The notes: generated from the letters alone by a model not told the origin. A stretch of DNA of 64,000 nucleotides from Neobacillus piezotolerans (GCF_003362805.1 NZ_QNQT01000012.1:18325-82324), one strand, 5' to 3'; numbered from the stretch's first letter, positions 18,034 through 26,900 are shown. Program-made: numbers and translations.

Positions 18034-19008
18034 TTATGATTGGTATAGATGGCAGGCAACCTGCTGCCGTGCATCCTGCTGTTCCAATTCGGGCACGGCA
18101 GTTTTGCAAATTTCCATCGCGAATGGGCACCTCTTGTGGAAATGGCAGCCCGGCGGCGGATTAACAGGGCTTGGCACATCGCCCTTAAGGATAATTCTTT
18201 CTTTTTTCTCATAAGGGCTTTCTGTCGGTACTGCAGACAGCAAGGCTTTTGTATATGGATGGAGCGGATTTTCATAAATTTCCTTATATGTGCCAATCTC
18301 GACAATCTTGCCAAGGTACATTACCGCGATCCTGTCGCACATATATCTCACCACATTCAAATCGTGGGAGATAAAAATGTAGGTCAAGCCGAACTCTTCC
18401 TGTAAATCCTTGAGAAGATTAATTACCTGTGCCTGAACGGATACATCGAGGGCGGAAACAGGTTCATCGCATATGATTACATCAGGGTTCAAAGCCAGAG
18501 CGCGGGCAATATTGATGCGCTGGCGCTGGCCGCCTGAAAATTCGTGCGGATACCGGTCTGCGTGGTAGCTGCTTAAGCCCACTACTTCAAGGAGCTCCAT
18601 GACCCGTTCATTCCTGGATTTCCTGTCTCCGACACGATGGATTTCCAATGGCTCTGATAACAGCTGCCGGATCGTTTTCCGCGGGTCTAGCGAAGCATAT
18701 GGGTTTTGGAAAACCATTTGAATCGATTTTCTTGAATCACGCAGGTCTTTTTCAGCCAGGTTAGCCAAATCCTGGCCTTTAAAAAGAACCTTCCCGTCAG
18801 TCGGGCGTATCAGCTGGTTGATCAATCTCGCCATTGTCGACTTCCCGCATCCTGATTCCCCGACAATTCCGAGCGTTTCGCCAGGATAGACATCAAAGCT
18901 GACACCGTCAACAGCTTTCACGCTTTGTGTTGATTTCTTAAAAGGAAGCGGATTGCTGATGGGGAAATGCTTCTTGATATTTTCTACCTTTAAAATTGCA
19001 TCAGCCAT
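18034..19008 (-). CDS. Oligopeptide/dipeptide ABC transporter ATPase (OppF/DppF type)
   Basis: A 324-residue ABC ATPase. It has Walker A (GESGCGKST), Q-loop (MVFQNPYASLDPR), signature (EFSGGQRQRINIARALA), Walker B (PDVIICDEPVSALD), H-loop (FISHDLNVVRYM) and the oligopeptide C-terminal extension with cysteines (PPGCHFHKRCPFAMEICKTA), which in related proteins can hold an Fe-S centre. The ATG overlaps the end of the OppD gene by eight bases. It energises peptide uptake together with the OppD-like ATPase. Confidence 0.94.
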   Translation of the reverse strand: MADAILKVENIKKHFPISNPLPFKKSTQSVKAVDGVSFDVYPGETLGIVGESGCGKSTMARLINQLIRPTDGKVLFKGQDLANLAEKDLRDSRKSIQMVFQNPYASLDPRKTIRQLLSEPLEIHRVGDRKSRNERVMELLEVVGLSSYHADRYPHEFSGGQRQRINIARALALNPDVIICDEPVSALDVSVQAQVINLLKDLQEEFGLTYIFISHDLNVVRYMCDRIAVMYLGKIVEIGTYKEIYENPLHPYTKALLSAVPTESPYEKKERIILKGDVPSPVNPPPGCHFHKRCPFAMEICKTAVPELEQQDARQQVACHLYQS

Positions 19009-20014
19009 GGTATGCCTTCTCCTTTCTCTTCAGCCCTTCGTCACTGGTTTGGAAATGACAGGAAGCAAAGTGGCTGTCTTCAACCTCAACGAGCTTCGGC
19101 CTTACCGTATGGCAAATCTCCTGGGCGTAGGGGCATCTGGCGGCAAAATGGCAGCCAGGGATTTCCTGCCTCAAATCAGGAGGCGTCCCCGGAATGGCTG
19201 AAAGCTTATCGCCCTCGCCAACTTCGCTTGTAATTTGTGAATCAAGCAACCCCCAAGTATAAGGGTGTAGGGGATTATCGAATATATCTTTAACACTTCC
19301 GGATTCAACCGTATTGCCGGCATACATGACAATGACCTTGTCGCACATTTCCCATACGACTCCCAAATCATGGGTAATCATAATGATGGAGGTGCCGATT
19401 GTCTCCTGGAGGTTTCTCATCAAATCCAAAATTTGCGCCTGAACCGTTACGTCCAAGGCAGTTGTCGGTTCATCAGCAATTAACAATTTAGGATTGCAGG
19501 CAAGGGCGATTGCAATCATGACCCTCTGCCTCATTCCTCCAGAAAATTCATGGGGATACATATCGATCCGTTTTTCTGCTTCAGGGATTCCAACAAGCTT
19601 TAACATGTTGATTGCTTCCTGTTTCGCTTCTTTTTTCGATACCTTACGATGGGCCCTGATCACCTCAATGATCTGGTTCCCTACTGTATAGACAGGATTC
19701 AGGCTTGTAATTGGATCCTGGAATATCATCGAGATTTCATTGCCTCTTACAGAACGCATTTCTTTTTCCGTCAGGGATAATAAATCCTTGCCTTCAAAAA
19801 GGATTTTCCCTCCTGCAATTTTTCCAGGCGGGCTTGGGATCAAGCGGAGCAGGGCAGTTGCAGTAACACTCTTCCCCGAACCGGATTCTCCTACGATGCC
19901 CAGCGTCTCTTTTCTATTTAAAGCAAAGCTGACTCCATTCACTGCTTTTACAATGGAAGAAGAGGAACGGAAGTGCACCTCCAAATCTTCGACTTTTACT
20001 AAATAATCCGACAT
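19001..20014 (-). CDS. Oligopeptide/dipeptide ABC transporter ATPase (OppD/DppD type)
   Basis: A 337-residue ABC ATPase with Walker A (GESGSGKSV), signature (EFSGGMRQRVMIAIALA), Walker B (KLLIADEPTTALD), H-loop (MITHDLGVVWEM) and the C-terminal cysteine motif (PGCHFAARCPYAQEICHTV). The ATG at 20014 is chosen because GGAGGTG lies about six bases upstream; the in-frame GTG at 20023 is inside that site. It is 18 bases downstream of the second permease gene. Confidence 0.94.
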   Translation of the reverse strand: MSDYLVKVEDLEVHFRSSSSIVKAVNGVSFALNRKETLGIVGESGSGKSVTATALLRLIPSPPGKIAGGKILFEGKDLLSLTEKEMRSVRGNEISMIFQDPITSLNPVYTVGNQIIEVIRAHRKVSKKEAKQEAINMLKLVGIPEAEKRIDMYPHEFSGGMRQRVMIAIALACNPKLLIADEPTTALDVTVQAQILDLMRNLQETIGTSIIMITHDLGVVWEMCDKVIVMYAGNTVESGSVKDIFDNPLHPYTWGLLDSQITSEVGEGDKLSAIPGTPPDLRQEIPGCHFAARCPYAQEICHTVRPKLVEVEDSHFASCHFQTSDEGLKRKEKAYHG

Positions 20015-20032
20015 GTCTTTCACCTCCGGCTA

Positions 20033-20926
20033 TTAAACTTTCATTTTTGGATCGAGCGCGTCACGCAATCCATCACCAAACAAATTTATGCCGAGAACAG
20101 TCAGCAGAATGGCAAGTCCCGAGAATGTTGCCATATGAGGGCTTAAAACCAAAAAGTCCTTTCCGTCTTTCAGGATGCTTCCCCAGGAAGCGGTTGGAGG
20201 CTGAACCCCAAGTCCAAGAAAACTAAGAGCCGCTTCAGATACTATTGCCCCGGCAACGCTCATTGTCCCATATACAATCAAGGGAGCGAGGCAGTTGGGC
20301 AGAACGTGCTGGAACAGAATCCGTGAATGGGTCGCTCCGAGCGATCTTGTCACTTCGATGAATTCCTCTTCTTTTACGCTTAAAACTTGTCCACGGACGA
20401 TCCTTCCAAAGCCGGGGACATTGGCGATTCCTATGGCAATAATGACATTTATCAGCCCCTGCCCAAGGACCGTCATCAAGGTAATCGCAAGGAGAATAAA
20501 TGGAAACGCAAATAATCCATCCATCGTCCTCATAATGATTGAATCAAGCCTGCCTCCGAAATAGCCGGACAATAGTCCAAGTAGGGTTCCGAAAAAAGCT
20601 CCGAAAACTACAGCCGAAACACCGACTATCAAAGAAATTCTTGCTCCATATATAAGGCGGCTCAACAAATCCCTGCCATAGTTATCCGTTCCAAGCAGAT
20701 GCCCCTTTGAACCAGGTACAGCGAGGGAATTGGCGACATCCATCTTATTGGGATGGTATGGGGCGAGGAGCGGAGCGAAAATAGCAACGAAAACCATCAC
20801 GGCGATAATTGTCAGCCCCATGGCAGCCAGCCGGTTTCTTATCAGCTTTTTAAAAATTCCCGCTTCCTTTTTAACATGGATTTGGTTTGGCTGAGCCGGT
20901 GAAACTGAACTTTGTATTCCAGCCAT
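20033..20926 (-). CDS. Dipeptide/oligopeptide ABC permease (DppC type)
   Basis: A 297-residue inner-membrane permease: cytosolic N-terminus, first helix at about 35-55, OppC N-terminal domain, five further helices, and the EAA loop around VTRSLGATHSRILFQHVLPN that contacts the ATPases. LGLGVQPPTASWG near the C-terminus is typical of DppC. It begins directly after the DppB stop with no gap, so the two permeases are coupled. Confidence 0.94.
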   Translation of the reverse strand: MAGIQSSVSPAQPNQIHVKKEAGIFKKLIRNRLAAMGLTIIAVMVFVAIFAPLLAPYHPNKMDVANSLAVPGSKGHLLGTDNYGRDLLSRLIYGARISLIVGVSAVVFGAFFGTLLGLLSGYFGGRLDSIIMRTMDGLFAFPFILLAITLMTVLGQGLINVIIAIGIANVPGFGRIVRGQVLSVKEEEFIEVTRSLGATHSRILFQHVLPNCLAPLIVYGTMSVAGAIVSEAALSFLGLGVQPPTASWGSILKDGKDFLVLSPHMATFSGLAILLTVLGINLFGDGLRDALDPKMKV

Positions 20927-21892
20927 TTATTTGCTGCCTCCTTTACCTGAAGAGTAATTTACTCTCGGATTCACAACTTTGTACATGATATCCACGAGCA
21001 GGTTCACAAGCACAAAGATTACCGCTATAAAAAGGACGGTTCCCTGAACGACAACAAAGTCCCTTTTATCGATCGCATCAACAATCAAACGCCCCATTCC
21101 CGGCCAGCTGAAGATCGTTTCTGTCAGCACCGCCCCACCAAGCAGGGCCGATATTTGCATGCCGAGGACGGTTAACAGCGGAGTCAGCGCATTTTTAAAG
21201 GCATGCTTGCAAATAACAATGAATTCACTTAACCCTTTGGAACGGGCTGTTTTAATATAGTCATGCGAAATGACTTCAAGCATGCTGGAGCGGGTAATCC
21301 GCGCGAACGTGGCCATCGGGATTGTCGCTAGCGTAATGCTCGGCAAAACAAGGTGCTTTAAAAATGGGATGATGCCTTCGCTCATATCCCCCATTCCTGT
21401 TGCAGGAAACCAGCCAAGGTTGACACTGAAATAAAGGACAAGCATAACCCCTAGCCAAAAGATGGGCATCGAAACCCCTATTAAGGAAACGAGCATAACA
21501 GCATAGTCCAAGAACGAGTTTTGCCTAGAAGCAGAAATGATGCCCGCTGGAACGCCTATTAGGAAAGCAATGATCAGGGCGCTGATGGCAAGAATAAGGG
21601 TGTTTGGAAAGCGTTCGAGGATTAATTGGACAACCGGCTCATTGTAGGTGAGGGAAACCCCAAAATTACCAGTTAACAAATCACCTAAATATTGAAAAAA
21701 TTGAACATATAAAGGTTCATTCAATCCCAGGCTTTCCCTCATTGCTTTAATATCTTCCACACTCGCCTGGGGCCCGAGCATGACTGCCGCGGGATCTCCG
21801 GGAATCATCCGAGTGATGATAAAGACTATTACTGCCACGACAAAAATAGTGGGTACAAAGTCAATGAATCTTCTAATTATATATTTCCCCAT
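20927..21892 (-). CDS. Dipeptide/oligopeptide ABC permease (DppB type)
   Basis: A 321-residue permease, first gene of the leftward operon. The N-terminal helix (FVPTIFVVAVIVFIITRMIPGDPA) is the classical DppB start, followed by LGLNEPLYVQFFQYLGDLLTGNFG and the EAA loop TARSKGLSEFIVICKHAFKNA. About six helices. AGGAGGCTGCTT precedes the ATG. The operator-like site at 21910-21929 lies 17 bases upstream, so expression is probably under local control. Confidence 0.94.
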   Translation of the reverse strand: MGKYIIRRFIDFVPTIFVVAVIVFIITRMIPGDPAAVMLGPQASVEDIKAMRESLGLNEPLYVQFFQYLGDLLTGNFGVSLTYNEPVVQLILERFPNTLILAISALIIAFLIGVPAGIISASRQNSFLDYAVMLVSLIGVSMPIFWLGVMLVLYFSVNLGWFPATGMGDMSEGIIPFLKHLVLPSITLATIPMATFARITRSSMLEVISHDYIKTARSKGLSEFIVICKHAFKNALTPLLTVLGMQISALLGGAVLTETIFSWPGMGRLIVDAIDKRDFVVVQGTVLFIAVIFVLVNLLVDIMYKVVNPRVNYSSGKGGSK

Positions 21893-21909
21893 AAGCAGCC
21901 TCCTATTAT

Positions 21910-21929
21910 TTCACTATTTGAAACAGTGA
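21910..21929. promoter_or_regulatory. Candidate operator 1 (near dppB)
   Basis: TTCACTATTTGAAACA followed by GTGA; TCACT and AGTGA form an inverted repeat around nine bases. Fifteen of 16 bases match the site at 22089. It lies just before the dppB ribosome site. A binding site for the island's IclR regulator is inferred only from position and duplication. Confidence 0.45.
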
Positions 21930-22088
21930 TTCATTAAATGAATTAAAAATAAGTTTAGCACCGTGATAATTAATTGTAAATATTGAATTGCTTTAAAAGA
22001 AAATGTTTTTAAAATATTTTAAATACTTGTTTACACCAATTTTTTATTGTGATAAATTTGTTTTTAAATTCATTATCTGAATTGATGA

Positions 22089-22104
22089 TTCACTATTCGA
22101 AACA
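22089..22104. promoter_or_regulatory. Candidate operator 2 (near the binding-protein gene)
   Basis: TTCACTATTCGAAACA, one base different from the site at 21910 and in the same orientation, immediately upstream of the ribosome site of the solute-binding protein. The AT-rich 160 bases between the two sites must hold the divergent promoters. Confidence 0.45.
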
Positions 22105-22122
22105 ACAGGAAGGAGCTTATCG

Positions 22123-23736
22123 ATGAAAAAAAGGTTTAGCAGTCGTCTTTTCTTTTTGGTCCTCACTGTAGCCATTCTTGCTTTGAGTGCCTGCTCTTCA
22201 GGTAGCAGTACGGCCACTACGTCCTCTTCAGGCGGCGAAAAAAACGCTGCCTCGGGAAAACCGCAGGATGGGGGCACATTACGGATCGGCCTTTCAGCCA
22301 ATCCGAAAACGCTGGACCCAATTAAATATACAGGCCTATATGAATCACAGGTCATGCTTCAAATTGGGGATACACTTGTTGTTTACAATAAGGAACTAAG
22401 TGAATTTGTTCCTTCACTGGCGACAGAATGGTCAGTTTCCGATGATATGAAAGTATATAATTTCAAACTCCGTGACGACGTATACTTCCAACCTGGCAAA
22501 TATCAGGACGGAAGAAAAATGACAGCCGAGGATGTAAAGTACAGCCTTGAACGTTCCGCGAAAGAATCCGCCATGAACCGCCTCCGTGGCGTCGAAAGCG
22601 TTGAAGTAGTAGGGGAAAACGAGGTCGCAATCCATTTGAGCGAGCCAAATGCGGCGCTGCTGGCAATGCTGACTGACGGGGGGAACCTAATTGTCCCTAA
22701 AGAAGAAGTAGAAGGCTGGGGAGATTCTTTTGGGAGCCATTTAGTAGGAACCGGTCCTTTCCAAATCAAGGATTGGAAAAAAGATTCCCAAGTAAAGCTA
22801 GTAAGGCATGAAAAGTATTGGGGTGAAAAGCCGCATTTGGACGGCGTGAATTTCAGCATCATTCCTGAACCAAATACGATGACAAACTCGCTCCGTTCCG
22901 GCGACCTTGATATTGGAATGGACATTAAAGGCCAAAACCGGGAGTTGGTTAAGGTGGATGCCAACCTGGAATTGCAGTCCACCCCTTCTCTTGCCATTAC
23001 CTACCTGGATTTAAACAATAAAAAAGGCCCAACAGCTGACCCTAAAGTACGGGAAGCTATTTACAAGGCAACGAATGTAGAGGAAATTGTAAAAGGAGTC
23101 AATAAATGGGGCGGAGCGGAAAAATCCTATATGCCGCTTCCAAAAGGTTCATGGGGTTACAGCAAAGACCTTGAAAAACTTACTCCGACATACGATCCAA
23201 AAGCAGCGAAAAAGCTTTTAGCTGAAGCAGGCTATCCAGAAGGGTTCAAAACGGAACTCTACTTGGCCGAAGGACGGGTTCCATACGGAACGATTTTCCA
23301 AAATCAAATGAAGGAAAACCTCAATATCGATGTTGAACTGAAAGTTGTTGAATGGGGAACTTACAGTGACACTGTTGCGAAAGGAAACGCGCCGATGTCA
23401 ATTGGCGGATGGACATGGTACCCAGATCCATATTTCTTCCTGTACCAATTGTTCCACACTGACCAGATTGGCGCTCTCGGAAACGGAAAAGGCTACTCGA
23501 ATCCCGAAGTCGATTCTCTTTTGAACCGTGCAACCTCTGAAACAGTCGACCAGAACGAACGCGCGAAGCTTTACCAACAGGCCCTTGAAATTATTATGAA
23601 GGAAGTACCAAGGGTTGAGCTTGAGACAATGGACGCTACAGCAGGCGTAAACAAAAAAGTACATGGCTTCGAAGTCTCACCTGATTCCTCCATTAAAATT
23701 GTCTCTCCTAACGGAACCAACGTTTGGTTGGAATAA
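22123..23736 (+). CDS. ABC transporter substrate-binding lipoprotein, family 5 (peptide type)
   Basis: A 537-residue lipoprotein: basic start MKKRFSSR, hydrophobic core, lipobox LSAC with the lipidated Cys near residue 24, then a low-complexity Ser/Thr linker. The SBP_bac_5 fold follows (GGTLRIGLSANPKTLDP; FKLRDDVYFQPG; MTAEDVKYSLER; GTGPFQIKDWKKDSQVKLVRHEKYWG). It binds the substrate outside the membrane for the divergently encoded DppBCDF. AGGAAGGAGCTTATCG precedes the ATG. The ligand may be a peptide, but this family also binds nickel, opines, glutathione and sugars, so ligand identity is open. Confidence 0.93.
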   Translation: MKKRFSSRLFFLVLTVAILALSACSSGSSTATTSSSGGEKNAASGKPQDGGTLRIGLSANPKTLDPIKYTGLYESQVMLQIGDTLVVYNKELSEFVPSLATEWSVSDDMKVYNFKLRDDVYFQPGKYQDGRKMTAEDVKYSLERSAKESAMNRLRGVESVEVVGENEVAIHLSEPNAALLAMLTDGGNLIVPKEEVEGWGDSFGSHLVGTGPFQIKDWKKDSQVKLVRHEKYWGEKPHLDGVNFSIIPEPNTMTNSLRSGDLDIGMDIKGQNRELVKVDANLELQSTPSLAITYLDLNNKKGPTADPKVREAIYKATNVEEIVKGVNKWGGAEKSYMPLPKGSWGYSKDLEKLTPTYDPKAAKKLLAEAGYPEGFKTELYLAEGRVPYGTIFQNQMKENLNIDVELKVVEWGTYSDTVAKGNAPMSIGGWTWYPDPYFFLYQLFHTDQIGALGNGKGYSNPEVDSLLNRATSETVDQNERAKLYQQALEIIMKEVPRVELETMDATAGVNKKVHGFEVSPDSSIKIVSPNGTNVWLE

Positions 23737-23737
23737 A

Positions 23738-23888
23738 GAAAAGCGGAAACGCCCGTTTAGCGCCGTATGGACTGGAGGGCTCCGATGGAGATAAAGGAAA
23801 CACGATGAGCGAATGCGAATCGATGTTGACTTATCGTAGCGAGGGGACCGAAGTACACTAGGCGCTGGGCGGTGGAGCTAGACAAATT
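23738..23888. repeat. Dispersed Bacillus-type intergenic repeat, full-size copy
   Basis: About 150 GC-richer bases start AAAGCGGAAACGCCCGTTTA and end GGTGGAGCTAGACAAA. The ends are partly inverted (CGCCC-TTT-AGCGCC against GGCGCT-GGGCGG), giving a foldable, MITE-like element with no reading frame. A short, internally deleted copy lies at 49391-49428. It separates the binding-protein gene from the amidohydrolase pair. Confidence 0.7.
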
Positions 23889-23968
23889 TTAATCATTTTT
23901 TATTCGGAAAAGTAGAGAGGGAAATCTCTCTGCTTTTCTTTATTTTAAACGGAAAGAAGGCATAATCC

Positions 23969-25057
23969 ATGTCAATGACCGCCATTGTTAACGCCAATGT
24001 TTATAACAGACTTACTGGTGAGTTTACAAAAAAGACCGTCCTGATTGAAGATCAATCAATCTCTTCAATCCTCCCTCCCTCCTCCCCTTTGCCGGATTGC
24101 GAAAAAATTGATGCTTCCAACCTATATATGACCCCTGGCTTCATCGACACCTGCTCGCAAATTGGCTTGAAGGAAACCGGCGTCCGCTGGGAAGGCAATG
24201 ATGGATACGAGCCTAATGTTGAAAATGGATTCAACCTGGAAGTAGTCGACGGCATTTATCCATTTGATCAGGCATTTGATGATGCGGTTTCTTCAGGAGT
24301 AACCGCGGCCCATATCGTTTCCTCCCCCGAAGCCATTGTCGGGGCAAAAACTTCGGTTATCCATACCCATGGGGCAACAGTGGATGAAATGGTATTGAAA
24401 AAAAACTTCGGCTTCTCCTTCTCCATGGGAGATGTGCCAAAATATGCTTTTTGGGGCAGGACAAAAACTCCGCTCACCCGCATGGGGATTGCGAAAAAAA
24501 TCCGTGAATCATTAAAAGCCCTCCGGCTACAATACAATTTGGAGGAAACGCCTATTTTCATCCGCTCCCACCGAGCTGATGATATCGCCACCGCCTTTCG
24601 GATTGCCGGAGAATTCGGCCTCCATGTTAACCTTGTGCATGGGACGGAATTACCGCTTGTAGCGGGAGTGCCATCAGGCGCTTCCTATTCTGTTGTTGCC
24701 GGGCCATGCTTTCAGCCAATGGACAGAGGTGAACTAAAGAACCTCGACCCATCGCTGTTTCGTTCTCTTTTTGAAAAACAGGTTCCCTATACTTTTTCAA
24801 CAGACCATCCAACCAGTTCGGTTACCCATCTGCAGCTTGAAGGCGCTTTGGCCCTAAAGGCCGGAGTACCCGAAAAAACCATTTTAAACGGCCTGACTTT
24901 TGATGCCGCCAGGCTTTTGAAAATTGACCATAAAACCGGAAGCATTGAAGAAGGGTTATTAGCTGATATCGCCCTTTGGAATAAGCATCCCCTTGATTTA
25001 ACAGCCCGGGCTGTGCGTACGTTTATAAAAGGCAAAGAAGTTTACAGGTGGGAGTGA
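23969..25057 (+). CDS. Amidohydrolase-like protein lacking the HxH metal motif
   Basis: A 362-residue protein of the amidohydrolase superfamily, a clear paralogue of the next gene (shared KTPLTRMG; SHRADDIATA-RIA-EFG; STDHP; GSIEEGLLADIALW). Where active members have the metal-binding HxH after strand 1, this protein reads FIDTCSQIG, with C62 and Q64 in place of the two His. Later ligands (SHRADD, VHG, TDHP) remain. It may be a mononuclear enzyme, a regulatory or structural partner of the intact paralogue, or a decaying copy. The frame is fully open. AAAGAAGG precedes the ATG; five bases separate it from the next gene. Confidence 0.8.
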   Translation: MSMTAIVNANVYNRLTGEFTKKTVLIEDQSISSILPPSSPLPDCEKIDASNLYMTPGFIDTCSQIGLKETGVRWEGNDGYEPNVENGFNLEVVDGIYPFDQAFDDAVSSGVTAAHIVSSPEAIVGAKTSVIHTHGATVDEMVLKKNFGFSFSMGDVPKYAFWGRTKTPLTRMGIAKKIRESLKALRLQYNLEETPIFIRSHRADDIATAFRIAGEFGLHVNLVHGTELPLVAGVPSGASYSVVAGPCFQPMDRGELKNLDPSLFRSLFEKQVPYTFSTDHPTSSVTHLQLEGALALKAGVPEKTILNGLTFDAARLLKIDHKTGSIEEGLLADIALWNKHPLDLTARAVRTFIKGKEVYRWE

Positions 25058-25062
25058 TATCG

Positions 25063-26217
25063 ATGCTTACAATTTTTCGTGGTGCTGAAATTTACACAAT
25101 GAATAATGGCAATACCGTTCTGTCCAACGCCGATTTATGGATTAAGGACGGAAAGATTATAAAGGCCGGGACAAATACGGACATTCCTTCCGATGCCAGG
25201 ATAGAAAATGTCGCCGGGATGGTTATCACCCCCGGCTTGATTGACATCCATACCCATGTCGGCATTTGGGGTGAAATTGACGAACATGTCAATGATGCCT
25301 GTGAATATTCCGAGCCATTTACACCCTTAATGGATGCGATCGATGGCATCAATACAAACCATTTCTCATTCCAGCTGGCGAGGAAAGGCGGCGTAACCAC
25401 CATACAAACCGGAACGGGCAGCGCCAACCCGATTGGCGGGGTCTGGAGCATTCTCAAAACAGGCGGTTCCTCGCTTGAAGACATGCTGATTGTCAAAAGG
25501 AGCGGGTTGAAGGGCGCGCTTGGGGAAAATCCGAAAAATGTGTTTGGACAATCCTATAATAAAACTCCTCTCACTAGGATGGGGGTTGCGCAAATCATCC
25601 GTGATGGCTTCCAGCAAGCTGTTAACCTTTCAGCCGGGGAACGGACAACCCATATGGCTGAACGGACGGAACTCAGCCCATTTATTGAGGTTTTGGAAGG
25701 GAAAATGCCGCTCCACCTTCATTGCCACCGCGCTGATGATATTGCCACCGCTATACGGATTGCAAAGGAGTTCAATATCCAGTTGTCACTTGAGCATTGC
25801 ACAGAAGGCCATCTAATGCTAGATGCGATAAAGGAAAGCGGCGCCAGCGTCACGCTTGGGCCATTTATGCTTCCTTCTACAAAATACGAAACGAGGAATT
25901 CAACGCCAGCCGCACCAAAACTGTTCCATGATGCGGGAATTCCCTTTGCCATCATGACGGATCATCCGTTCATTCCAATTCACTATTTAATCCTGTGCGC
26001 GGCCGAGGCGGTTAAATTCGGGCTAAATGAAATGGACGCGCTGAGAAGCATCACAAGTGAAGCGGCGCGGCGCGTTGGCATCCAGGACCGCGTCGGTTCC
26101 ATCGAAGCCGGAAAGGATGCCGACTTTGTCATCTGGTCTCGCCACCCATTCGACAGCCGCTCAAATATTTTGGCCACTTATATCAACGGCAATGAAGCCT
26201 ATGTTAAAAAGGGGTGA
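25063..26217 (+). CDS. Imidazolonepropionase-like metal-dependent amidohydrolase
   Basis: A 384-residue amidohydrolase (COG1228-like) with complete metal motifs: H63-T-H65 in GLIDIHTHVG, HCHRADD, SLEHCTEGH, and the catalytic Asp in MTDHP. The N- and C-terminal segments form the usual composite beta domain around a TIM barrel. The ATG at 25063 has AGGTGGGAG upstream; an in-frame start at 25048 overlaps the previous gene. Substrate unknown; a cyclic or N-substituted amide derived from the imported compound is plausible from context. It abuts the AroM gene. Confidence 0.88.
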   Translation: MLTIFRGAEIYTMNNGNTVLSNADLWIKDGKIIKAGTNTDIPSDARIENVAGMVITPGLIDIHTHVGIWGEIDEHVNDACEYSEPFTPLMDAIDGINTNHFSFQLARKGGVTTIQTGTGSANPIGGVWSILKTGGSSLEDMLIVKRSGLKGALGENPKNVFGQSYNKTPLTRMGVAQIIRDGFQQAVNLSAGERTTHMAERTELSPFIEVLEGKMPLHLHCHRADDIATAIRIAKEFNIQLSLEHCTEGHLMLDAIKESGASVTLGPFMLPSTKYETRNSTPAAPKLFHDAGIPFAIMTDHPFIPIHYLILCAAEAVKFGLNEMDALRSITSEAARRVGIQDRVGSIEAGKDADFVIWSRHPFDSRSNILATYINGNEAYVKKG

Positions 26218-26222
26218 CTGTG

Positions 26223-26894
26223 ATGCCGAAAATGGTCGGAGTAATTACAATCGGGCAGACGCCAAGGGTCGATATGATCCAGGATATCAGGAAGCACCTT
26301 CCGGAAGGGACCAGAATTTTGGAAAAGGGGGTCCTTGATGGAAAAACAGTCAAAGAAATTCAGGAACTTTTGCCGGAAGAAGGACATACAGTCCTCATTT
26401 CCCGAATGCGGAACGGGGAAAGCGCGACAATGGCAAAAGAAAAGGTCATTCCCATCATCCAAGGATTGGTAGATGAACTGCATAGGGAAGGAGTTTCCCT
26501 CATTATCCTGGCATGCACAGGCAAATTCCCATTATTCAAAAGTGAAATCCCGATTATTTATCCGGACCATTTACTTAATTTTGCTGTTAAAGGATTGCTG
26601 AGAGAGGGGCCGCTAGCTGTAATTGTTCCCCTCCCGGAGCAGGGCGGCGCGATTATCGATAAATGGAAAGAGGCCGGCTTTCATGCCATCCACGCCGACA
26701 GCTCTCCTTATGAATTCAGTAAAGAAAACATGATAGAGGCTGTAAGGAGGCTTGACCGCTTTCCCGCCATGGCTATTGTCCTTGATTGCATGGGCTATAC
26801 CGAGGAGATGAAATCCATTGCCCAGGCCCATACCACAAAGCCCGTCATCCTGTCCCGGAGCGTCATATTCGGTCTAGCCGGGGAACTCATTTAA
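26223..26894 (+). CDS. aroM: AroM family protein, Asp/Glu-racemase-like
   Basis: A 223-residue cytosolic protein of the AroM family (VGVITIGQTPRVDMI at the N-terminus). AroM has no proven function. Two cysteines in conserved loops, C98 in ILACTGKFP and C189 in VLDCMGYT, occupy positions comparable to the catalytic Cys pair of Asp/Glu/hydantoin racemases, suggesting isomerase chemistry (inference). The ATG at 26223 follows AAAGGGGTGACTGTG; the upstream GTG at 26214 overlaps the amidohydrolase stop. It is last in the rightward operon and is closed by a terminator. Confidence 0.85.
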   Translation: MPKMVGVITIGQTPRVDMIQDIRKHLPEGTRILEKGVLDGKTVKEIQELLPEEGHTVLISRMRNGESATMAKEKVIPIIQGLVDELHREGVSLIILACTGKFPLFKSEIPIIYPDHLLNFAVKGLLREGPLAVIVPLPEQGGAIIDKWKEAGFHAIHADSSPYEFSKENMIEAVRRLDRFPAMAIVLDCMGYTEEMKSIAQAHTTKPVILSRSVIFGLAGELI

Positions 26895-26900
26895 ACAAAG

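Noticed and set aside
23738..23888. The repeat after the binding-protein gene as a terminator or small RNA gene
   Set aside because: It can fold, but there is no T-run, and a deleted copy elsewhere makes a mobile repeat the better explanation.
13907..26894. The peptide island as a prophage or integrated element
   Set aside because: I found no integrase, transposase, attachment-like direct repeats or flanking tRNA; gene style matches the neighbours.
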